From the NCBI GenBank assembly GCA_023458835.1, contig JAEWWY010000295.1, positions 1 to 5,101 on the forward strand: a stretch of DNA of 5,101 nucleotides. The letters are read 5' to 3'. This document shows positions 1 to 5,101 of this stretch, one piece after another. The notes beneath the pieces were generated by a model. That model was not told where the DNA came from, made no database searches, and was given only the letters and a program-made list of their open reading frames with translations. Positions within the stretch are counted from its first letter, which is position 1. Every line of letters begins with the position of its first letter. This DNA comes from Bacillota bacterium (GTDB lineage Bacteria; Bacillota; Clostridia; Christensenellales; Aristaeellaceae). A program made the position numbers and the translations under genes.

Positions 1-1437
1 GACTACAACACAGGCGATGAGTACAGCAAATTCATACTTGACAAGTTCAATTTCGAGTTCCAGGGCACCAATGTACCTTGGGGCGATTGGAACAGCATGC
101 TCAGCACATGGATCATGGCGCAGGACATGACCGATGTAGCCATTTTCAACTATTCCGACGGAACGGCCGCGGACGCCGCAAAATTTGTGGAACAAGGCCT
201 TCTGAAACGCCTCCCTGACGATTGGAAGACAAGATGGCCCGGCGTCGCAAAGGTATATGGAACGACCTCGCTTGGTCCCATGCTTGAAGAACTTTTCGGT
301 GGAACATTTTTCATCCCGCGGGCAAGGTTTTTCTATAACCTTCCCGGCGACCCCCTTGCCAACCACTGGTCCTTGTGGATGAGGTCGGACTGGATTGCCG
401 CCGTGGGCAAAGAAGTCAAGAACCACTATACCATCCCCGAGGTGCTGGAAATTGCACGCCTCATCAAGGAAAAGGATCCCGGCAATGTTGGAGCTTCCTT
501 GGCTCCGCTCTCCATGACCGCTGGGAATGCCGCAACTTTCTTCCTGAGGGCCAACAGCACATACTGGGACACGTTCTATAAGGGCGCTGACGGCAAATAC
601 GCATGGGGCGCAGCGGCGGATGAAACCCTTGAAGGGCTCAAATACTGGTATGAAGCCTACAGCACCGGTATCCTGGACCCGGAATTCTACCTGCTAGCCT
701 ATGAAAAGGATATGGAAAAGTTCCAGCCCCTCGGAACGGCCGGCGTTTCTTACCTCGGAGGTCAAACCGCAGACGTTGAACGGTTCCGTATCGATTTCAC
801 AAACCGCACGGGGATTGATGGAAACGCATTCCTTCTGGCTACTCTTCTGGGGGCGGACGGGAACTACCATCAAAGGGATCTGATCAACTTCTGGGGCGCG
901 GTATGTTTCAGCCCGGATGTAGAAGATGCTGTATTTGAGCGCTGGATGGACCTCATGGAATTCACCGCCAGCGAAGAAGGGTATCCCGGTACGCAAATGG
1001 GCTTGAAAGGCGTTGACTGGGATCGCGACGCAAACGGCAGCATTGTCTCTCTGGTACCGGCAGGTACGCTGCTGGCCGGCCCTGTCGGCGAAGCGAAATA
1101 TCCGAGTTTGGGGCATGTGCTCGGCTCCGTCATCCTTTGGGACGACCTGGCATTCGACAATCCGAACATCGGCAAAAGCTTCCGTGCCGATTCCAAAGCC
1201 CTCTATGCGAACCGCTACGAATTCTCTACCCCCGAAAGTTTTGCAAAGGTGGATTGGATTCTCTGGCTGCATAATACGGAGAATATACGCAGGGCCAAGG
1301 GCATTGATTACCCCACGGAATTCGCCAACATGATTACGTCCGCCACAAGCGAGGCCAACTTGGTTGAGCTCTACAACAACTGGCTTGCATCGCAGATGGG
1401 GCTCGTTCAACCCGTGCTGGATGAGTTGAACCAGTAA
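1..1437 (+). CDS. Extracellular solute-binding protein of a sugar ABC transporter (LplA/YtcQ-like), 5' end missing
   Basis: This is the substrate-capturing lipoprotein of an ABC sugar importer, expected on the outer face of the cytoplasmic membrane. The frame is open from base 1 (reading DYNTGDEYSKFILDKFN), so the gene starts upstream. The first ATG, at base 97, is internal. The visible part is 478 residues; relatives are about 550 residues, so the signal peptide, lipobox cysteine and first N-lobe strand are probably off the edge. Family-like stretches are FFIPRARFFYN (about fragment residues 103-113), the WSLWMRSDWIAAVG segment (123-136), which matches the RxDWLxxLG signature of this group, and the following helix ending in IKEKDPGN. 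The protein is rich in aromatic residues, as expected for a sugar binder. It is the first visible gene of a binding protein-permease-permease set. The ligand cannot be read from sequence; the GH51 neighbour suggests arabinose-containing oligosaccharides. Family assignment is firm, ligand is inference. Confidence 0.92.
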   Translation, partial: DYNTGDEYSKFILDKFNFEFQGTNVPWGDWNSMLSTWIMAQDMTDVAIFNYSDGTAADAAKFVEQGLLKRLPDDWKTRWPGVAKVYGTTSLGPMLEELFGGTFFIPRARFFYNLPGDPLANHWSLWMRSDWIAAVGKEVKNHYTIPEVLEIARLIKEKDPGNVGASLAPLSMTAGNAATFFLRANSTYWDTFYKGADGKYAWGAAADETLEGLKYWYEAYSTGILDPEFYLLAYEKDMEKFQPLGTAGVSYLGGQTADVERFRIDFTNRTGIDGNAFLLATLLGADGNYHQRDLINFWGAVCFSPDVEDAVFERWMDLMEFTASEEGYPGTQMGLKGVDWDRDANGSIVSLVPAGTLLAGPVGEAKYPSLGHVLGSVILWDDLAFDNPNIGKSFRADSKALYANRYEFSTPESFAKVDWILWLHNTENIRRAKGIDYPTEFANMITSATSEANLVELYNNWLASQMGLVQPVLDELNQ

Positions 1438-1478
1438 ATCCGTTGAAAGATTAACCGCTTGATGATTGAACAGTAAAT
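1409..1478 (+). repeat. Imperfect direct repeat of the 3' end of the binding-protein gene
   Basis: Copy 1 (1409-1439) holds the last codons and TAA stop of the binding-protein gene. Copy 2 (1453-1478) lies in the gap after it. The clearest part is GATGAGTTGAACCAGTAAAT (1420-1439) against GATGATTGAACAGTAAAT (1461-1478), which are identical except for two single-base deletions. Alignment extends left with AACCCGTGCT against AACCGCT. By hand count there are 25 identical bases, one mismatch and five gapped bases. The deletions mean copy 2 does not continue any reading frame. It looks like a decayed local duplication; a chance match is possible but seems unlikely at this length and closeness. Confidence 0.55.
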
Positions 1479-1509
1479 TTGCCCGGGACGGTGCACTGTC
1501 CCGGGCAAA
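1478..1509 (+). promoter_or_regulatory. Intercistronic stem-loop between binding protein and first permease
   Basis: The arms TTTGCCCGGGAC (1478-1489) and GTCCCGGGCAAA (1498-1509) are perfect 12-base reverse complements around GGTGCACT. A G-U pair and a G-C pair can extend the stem to 14 pairs closing a TGCA tetraloop. No U-run follows on the plus strand (the next bases are AAACAACT), and only three T's follow on the other strand, so it does not look like a classical intrinsic terminator. It starts 40 bases after the binding-protein stop and ends 15 bases before the permease Shine-Dalgarno. By analogy with hairpins between malE and malF, it could protect the binding-protein mRNA 3' end or cause partial termination, raising binding protein over permease. 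The structure is seen directly; the role is inferred. Confidence 0.75.
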
Positions 1510-1538
1510 AACAACTATCGAAAAAAGGAATTGAAGAA

Positions 1539-2498
1539 ATGGCCGTATCATCAGATGGTTTAAAAACCTGCTCTTTCAAAGGTTACCTTGCGAATACCGG
1601 AAGAAGCATCCTTAAACATAAAGAAAAATACGTCCTCGTCCTGCCCGGCGTGGTATGGTATATCATTTTTTCCTATATTCCGATTTTTGGTCTTTCTTTA
1701 GCCTTCAAGCAGTATGTTGCGAAATTGGGCCTATTCGGAAGCCCCTGGATTGGGCTGTCCAATTTCGAGAACGTGTTTGCCGACCCGGCATTTTTGCAAT
1801 CCATATTCACAACGCTGAAAATCAACGCGGGCAGGCTTCTGTTTGTATTCCCATTCCCCATTCTTTTCGCGCTTATGATCAATGAAGTGCGCTTGGGACG
1901 CTCTAAAAAGATACTGCAGTCTATTTTTACCTTTCCTCATTTCCTTTCATGGGTGATCGTGGCCAGTGTTATGATCAGTATTCTTGGGCAAAGAGGGCTG
2001 GTCAATTCCTTCATAGGTGGTATTTTTAACACTAAGCCCATCAGCTTCCTGGGAACACCCTCTTATTTCCTGCCGGTGGTATATGTGACCGATATCTGGA
2101 AAAGCGCAGGGTGGAGCGCGATCATATACATGGCTGCCATATCGGGAATCGATACCGAACAATATGAAGCCGCCGAGATTGACGGCTCGTCGCGGTTGCA
2201 GCGTATGTGGTACATTACGCTTCCGGGGATAAAACCCACCATCTTCGTCCTTTTTATTCTGGCTGTTGGCTATCTGATGTCAGGCGGTTTTGATCAAATA
2301 TTTAACTTAAGCAATCCGGCCACCATAAAGGTGGCGGAAACCCTCGATATGTATATCTACCGGATTACTTTCCGTGGCTCCGTCGATTTTTCCTATTCTT
2401 CCGCGGTATCCCTTTTTAGATCTACCATTAATATGCTGCTGCTGTTTTCAGCCGACCGTTTCATGAAGCACTTTGGCGGATCAGGACTGCTGGCCTAG
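1539..2498 (+). CDS. Sugar ABC transporter permease, LplB/YteP type (first membrane subunit)
   Basis: This is one of two inner-membrane subunits forming the translocation pore of the sugar importer. The 319-residue length is normal for the family. Hydrophobic segments lie at about residues 31-56, 97-115, 129-149, 175-198, 235-251 and near 290-310, giving the usual six-helix plan. The cytoplasmic coupling loop for the ATPase is clear: EAAEIDG begins at residue 210 and ends in ITLP at 226-229, fitting the EAA consensus. SGGFDQIFNLSNP and the closing FMKHFGGSG region resemble LplB proteins. I chose the ATG at 1539 because AAGGAA ends 8 bases upstream. A longer frame from TTG at 1479 would start inside the hairpin and add 20 residues with no family character. 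It follows the binding protein after a 101-base gap and precedes the partner permease by 14 bases, so co-transcription is likely. Confidence 0.95.
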   Translation: MAVSSDGLKTCSFKGYLANTGRSILKHKEKYVLVLPGVVWYIIFSYIPIFGLSLAFKQYVAKLGLFGSPWIGLSNFENVFADPAFLQSIFTTLKINAGRLLFVFPFPILFALMINEVRLGRSKKILQSIFTFPHFLSWVIVASVMISILGQRGLVNSFIGGIFNTKPISFLGTPSYFLPVVYVTDIWKSAGWSAIIYMAAISGIDTEQYEAAEIDGSSRLQRMWYITLPGIKPTIFVLFILAVGYLMSGGFDQIFNLSNPATIKVAETLDMYIYRITFRGSVDFSYSSAVSLFRSTINMLLLFSADRFMKHFGGSGLLA

Positions 2499-2506
2499 TC
2501 CCAAAT

Positions 2507-2512
2507 AAGGAG
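2507..2512 (+). promoter_or_regulatory. Shine-Dalgarno AAGGAG directly abutting the TTG start of the second permease
   Basis: A full AAGGAG lies at 2507-2512 in the 14-base gap between the two permease genes. It touches the only canonical in-frame start, TTG at 2513, leaving no spacer. Normal spacing (9 bases) would instead place initiation at ATT, 2522-2524, a rare non-canonical start. The site matters because it calls the annotated start into question. Confidence 0.7.
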
Positions 2513-3415
2513 TTGATCGTTATTTTAGCGGCAAAGAAGACCCGCAGGGGCTTACGGGATAAGTTTGAACTGCTGGATGGCATCATTTTGGTACTGCTGC
2601 TGATTATGGCTGTAATAATTGTTTTTCCGGTATTGAATGTCTTGGCCACGTCCCTCGCCACGCAGAAGGAGGCTGCCGAAAGGCCGCTGCTGCTGTTCCC
2701 TTCCCAGCCTACGATTGATAACTATTACAGGCTGTTTCAGGATCCCCGTATCATAATCGGCTATAAAACGACCTTGCTGATCCTGTTCCTGGGTGTTCCG
2801 ATCAACCTGATTCTGACAACAAGCCTGGCTTACGGCTTATCCCGAACGAACTTTCCCGGGGGGAAGATCATCTTTTACGCAGTCTTGCTTACCATGCTGT
2901 TCAACGGTGGTATTGTTCCCCTGTATTTGCTGATGCTTCAGCTTGGTTTGTCCAAAAGTATCTGGTCTGTCATACTTGCATATGGGGTTAATACCTTTTA
3001 CTTTATTATCACGCGAACATACATGACCACGCTGCCTGAGTCCCTGATCGAATCCGCAAAAATCGACGGTGCCGATGAGTGGCGGATTCTGTTCAAGATC
3101 GTCCTGCCCTTATCAAAACCCATCCTTGCAACAGTCCTTCTGTTTTATGCGGTGGACAGGTGGAACGAGTGGTTCAATGCCATGGTTTTTCTCCGCAGAA
3201 ATGATTTGATACCGTTACAACTGGTGCTCCGCACCATCGTCATGGACTCGGTTATCGTGAATTCCCTGTCTATCGCGGGGCCGCGTATCCCCAGATTTAC
3301 GGAGGGAATTCAAACTGCCACAATCATGGTTACCATGCTTCCGATTATGTGCTTTTTCCCATTCCTGCAAAAATACTTTGTAAAGGGCATTATGATTGGC
3401 GCTATTAAGGCGTAG
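2513..3415 (+). CDS. Sugar ABC transporter permease, LplC/YtcP type (second membrane subunit)
   Basis: This is the second pore-forming subunit, pairing with the upstream permease. Length is 300 residues, usual for the family. A basic N-terminus (AAKKTRRGLRDKFE) precedes hydrophobic segments at about residues 24-47, 87-109, 119-142, 150-167, 200-214 and 268-284. Family marks are FNGGIVPLYLL (130-140), the coupling loop ESAKIDGA from residue 180 to LP at 198-199 (serine replaces the first alanine of EAA), WNEWFNAMVFL (from 217), and the C-terminal PFLQKYFVKG. The end is therefore complete. The start is uncertain: TTG at 2513 is the only ATG, GTG or TTG in the open frame upstream of the conserved part, yet AAGGAG abuts it. 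ATT at 2522 has ideal spacing and would shorten the protein by three residues. Either form keeps all helices. The next gene begins 2 bases after the stop, suggesting translational coupling. Confidence 0.95.
   Translation: MIVILAAKKTRRGLRDKFELLDGIILVLLLIMAVIIVFPVLNVLATSLATQKEAAERPLLLFPSQPTIDNYYRLFQDPRIIIGYKTTLLILFLGVPINLILTTSLAYGLSRTNFPGGKIIFYAVLLTMLFNGGIVPLYLLMLQLGLSKSIWSVILAYGVNTFYFIITRTYMTTLPESLIESAKIDGADEWRILFKIVLPLSKPILATVLLFYAVDRWNEWFNAMVFLRRNDLIPLQLVLRTIVMDSVIVNSLSIAGPRIPRFTEGIQTATIMVTMLPIMCFFPFLQKYFVKGIMIGAIKA
3407..3410 (+). promoter_or_regulatory. Probable Shine-Dalgarno (AAGG) for the arabinofuranosidase, inside the permease 3' end
   Basis: AAGG lies 7 bases before ATG 3418 and within the last codons of the second permease, so ribosomes ending on the permease could restart here. 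A competing GAGG at 3426-3429 lies 9 bases before the in-frame ATG at 3439. The two sites leave the true start open. Confidence 0.45.
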
Positions 3416-3417
3416 TA

Positions 3418-4941
3418 ATGAGCTTGAGGATGCGGTATATGAGTGTTATGAGAGCTGCGATAGATACGGGCAAAAAAGGGCCGAGAATAGATCGGCATGT
3501 TTACGGGCATTTTTCGGAGCACCTGGGACGGTGCATTTATAACGGCGGATACTGGGTAGGAGAGGATTCGCCAATTCCGAATGTCCGGGGGATCCGCGCT
3601 GACATTGTAGAGGCAATGAAAGCCATAAAGGTCCCCAACATACGTTGGCCCGGAGGCTGCTTCGCCGATGACTATCATTGGATGGACGGTATAGGCCCCA
3701 AAGCAGAACGCACGCCGATCGTAAATGTTCATTGGGGCGGCTTGTTGGAGAATAATCATTTCGGCACCCATGAATTCATGGATTTATGTGAACAGATAGG
3801 CTGTGAACCCTACATATGCGGAAATGTCGGGAGCGGTACTGTTCGCGAAATGAGGGATTGGGTTGAGTATTTGACCGATGACGGCCAATCCCCTATGGCA
3901 CAGTTGAGGCGGAGGAATGGAAGGGATAAAGCCTGGGAAATCAGTATGTTTGGCGTGGGAAATGAGAATTGGGGCTGCGGAGGCTTCATGACCGCGTCGC
4001 AATACGCCCAGGAGTTCCGCAGATATGCAACATATGTCCGGAATTATAAGGTTATGGGGAAAATCAACTGGTGGCAAGCACCTGATATCCTAAGAATTGC
4101 CGGCGGCGCAAACGCGGAAAACTTCGAATGGACAGAAACCTTGATGCAATCTGTACCCGCGCAGCTTATGCGCGGCTTATCCGTGCACTGTTATGTAAAG
4201 CCGGGAGAGGAATCCAACGGCGTACATTTTTCAGACGAAAGCTGGTATCAAACAGCCGCCAACACCTATGCCAAAGAAGCGTTGTTCAAACGCAATATTG
4301 AAATAATGGACCGTTACGACCCGGAAAAAAGGGTGGCAATGGCAGTTGACGAATGGGGCATATGGGTGGATAACGAGCCTGAAACAGCGCCCGGTTTTCT
4401 TTATCAGCAAAACACGATGCGCTCGGCTTTATGCGCGGCATTGATGCTGCATATCTTCCATAAATATGCGGATAGAATCCGAATTGCCAACCTTGCCCAA
4501 ACCATCAATGTCTTGCAGGCCATCATCCTGACCGAAGGCGGCGAGATGATAAAGACGCCTACCTACCATGTATTTGATCTCTTCAAGGGGCATCAAGGCG
4601 CGAATTTCGTGCCCGTTACATGGGAGAGTAGGCCTGAAGTAATCCAAAAGAATCTTCCGCTTGTGGATTTATCTTCCTCCATAAAAGAGGATACGCTGAC
4701 CGTTTCGCTGGTAAACCTTTCTTCTGAGAGGGAGGCCGGAGTAGACCTGGATCTCTTAATGGCGAAACCGGTATCCGCATCCGGCAGGCTGCTCTGGGGT
4801 AAGCCGACAGATCACAACACTTTTGCCGATTCCGATCATGTTCATACAGCCAATCTTGAGGGTGTAGCCCTTAAGGACGGCATGCTGCGCGTATCCCTTC
4901 CCCCCTGCGCTATCGCTTCCATAGAGATAAAGTTGGGGTGA
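3418..4941 (+). CDS. GH51 alpha-L-arabinofuranosidase, cytoplasmic
   Basis: It hydrolyses terminal alpha-L-arabinofuranosyl bonds of arabino-oligosaccharides with retention of configuration. Length (507 residues) is normal for GH51. No signal peptide is seen, so it should act in the cytoplasm on imported sugar. Visible family marks are VYGHFSEHLGRC near the N-terminus, RWPGGC (76-81), GTHEF (116-120), NVGSGT (136-141), VGNEN with the expected acid/base Glu183, SVHCY (255-259) and VDEWG with the expected nucleophile Glu312. The barrel runs to about residue 390 and a beta-sandwich makes up the rest. The WVGEDSPIPN and GNENWGCGG segments differ from the GNEMDG loop of classical AbfA enzymes, so it belongs to another GH51 branch. 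In-frame ATGs at 3418, 3430, 3439 and 3448 all precede conserved sequence. 3418 has AAGG 7 bases upstream; 3448 gives MRAAID, closest to family N-termini. Arabinan, pectin or arabinoxylan specificity cannot be told apart. Confidence 0.95.
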   Translation: MSLRMRYMSVMRAAIDTGKKGPRIDRHVYGHFSEHLGRCIYNGGYWVGEDSPIPNVRGIRADIVEAMKAIKVPNIRWPGGCFADDYHWMDGIGPKAERTPIVNVHWGGLLENNHFGTHEFMDLCEQIGCEPYICGNVGSGTVREMRDWVEYLTDDGQSPMAQLRRRNGRDKAWEISMFGVGNENWGCGGFMTASQYAQEFRRYATYVRNYKVMGKINWWQAPDILRIAGGANAENFEWTETLMQSVPAQLMRGLSVHCYVKPGEESNGVHFSDESWYQTAANTYAKEALFKRNIEIMDRYDPEKRVAMAVDEWGIWVDNEPETAPGFLYQQNTMRSALCAALMLHIFHKYADRIRIANLAQTINVLQAIILTEGGEMIKTPTYHVFDLFKGHQGANFVPVTWESRPEVIQKNLPLVDLSSSIKEDTLTVSLVNLSSEREAGVDLDLLMAKPVSASGRLLWGKPTDHNTFADSDHVHTANLEGVALKDGMLRVSLPPCAIASIEIKLG

Positions 4942-4969
4942 AGCCGGATCAGTTCAAGAATACCAGGTG

Positions 4970-4975
4970 AAGGAG
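4970..4975 (+). promoter_or_regulatory. Strong Shine-Dalgarno AAGGAG for the last gene
   Basis: AAGGAG sits 7 bases before ATG 4983, the best placed ribosome binding site in the window, and fixes that start. A 7-base inverted repeat, TCAGTTC (4949-4955) and GAACTGA (4975-4981), encloses it: the stem would take only the final G of the site and the bases just before the ATG. Confidence 0.8.
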
Positions 4976-4982
4976 AACTGAA

Positions 4983-5101
4983 ATGAATATCCAGTCAGGC
5001 AATTACCTTATGAGGTTTTCGTGCGGCGGTGTGGAAGTGCTTCGTGACGGAGAGGTCTTGTACTTTAACAAGCGTCCGATGTATGCCTTCATCAAAACAG
5101 C
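4983..5101 (+). CDS. Unidentified protein, N-terminal 39 residues only (runs off the window)
   Basis: The frame opens at ATG 4983 and stays open to the edge. It reads MNIQSGNYLMRFSCGG, then VEVLRDGEVLYFNKRPMY and AFIKT. There is no signal peptide or membrane segment, so a cytoplasmic protein is likely. The alternating short hydrophobic and polar runs look like beta-strands with a turn at RDGE. This would suit an N-terminal beta-sandwich such as many glycoside hydrolases carry, but the fragment is too short to name a family and I do not recognise it. It follows the arabinofuranosidase by 41 bases on the same strand with no terminator between them, so it is probably in the same operon and may be another enzyme for the same sugar. 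Existence of the gene is well supported by start, ribosome binding site and open frame; function is unknown. Confidence 0.75.
   Translation, partial: MNIQSGNYLMRFSCGGVEVLRDGEVLYFNKRPMYAFIKT

Noticed and set aside
1451..1479. Possible sigma-A promoter, TTAACC (1451-1456) and TAAATT (1474-1479) with a 17-base spacer
   Set aside because: Each box matches the consensus at only four of six positions, and it overlaps the repeat and hairpin, so it is not distinguishable from chance.
1478..1509. The hairpin as a rho-independent terminator
   Set aside because: No run of T follows on either strand beyond three bases, and the operon clearly continues on the same strand.
1479..1538. Upstream TTG start adding 20 residues to the first permease
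   Set aside because: The start lies inside the hairpin arm, has no Shine-Dalgarno, and the added residues are not family-like; ATG 1539 has a good site.
694..1551. 285-residue open frame on the minus strand across the binding-protein gene and the hairpin
   Set aside because: It lies opposite a clear binding-protein gene, has no recognisable family features, and spans the intergenic hairpin. It is most likely a codon-bias shadow.
3525..3535. 11-base match (GGGACGGTGCA) between the hairpin and the start of the arabinofuranosidase gene
   Set aside because: It is short, lacks the hairpin's second arm, and encodes the conserved LGRC region, so coincidence is the simpler explanation.
3310..3771. 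153-residue minus-strand frame over the junction of the second permease and the arabinofuranosidase
   Set aside because: It is fully antisense to two confidently identified genes and resembles no known protein.
1..5101. tRNA or rRNA genes, CRISPR repeats, insertion-sequence ends, riboswitches
   Set aside because: Nothing of these kinds was seen: almost all bases are within protein genes and the three gaps longer than a few bases (101, 14 and 41 bases) contain only the elements described.

Overview
The window is 5.1 kb of tightly packed, all plus-strand coding DNA. It is part of a sugar uptake and degradation operon, most likely from a Bacillota bacterium of the Clostridia or Paenibacillus type. 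That placement rests on three things. The transporter is of the LplA/LplB/LplC (YtcQ/YteP/YtcP) kind that is abundant in Bacillota, the Shine-Dalgarno sequences are strong AAGGAG types, and base composition looks near half G+C by eye. A finer taxonomic call is not supported.

Layout: (1) 1-1437 is the 3' part of an extracellular solute-binding protein gene, entering from the left edge without its signal peptide. (2) 1438-1538 is a 101-base gap with a decayed repeat of the end of the binding-protein gene and a perfect 12-bp-arm hairpin. (3) 1539-2498 is the first permease. (4) 2513-3415 is the second permease, whose start codon is unclear. (5) 3418-4941 is a cytoplasmic GH51 alpha-L-arabinofuranosidase beginning 2 bases after the permease stop. 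(6) 4983 to the right edge is the first 39 codons of an unidentified gene with a very good ribosome binding site.

Inferred working model: the lipoprotein binds an oligosaccharide outside the cell and the two permeases carry it across the membrane. An ATPase encoded elsewhere powers transport, because none is seen here. The GH51 enzyme then removes alpha-L-arabinofuranosyl residues in the cytoplasm. The substrate is therefore probably an arabinose-bearing oligosaccharide from arabinan, pectin side chains or arabinoxylan. No regulator, RNA gene, mobile element or CRISPR array is visible.

This is mostly an ordinary carbohydrate-utilisation locus, and I do not see a new kind of system. The points most worth checking are the intercistronic hairpin, the repeated end of the binding-protein gene, the odd translation start of the second permease, the non-classical catalytic-loop signature of the GH51 enzyme, and the identity of the truncated last gene.
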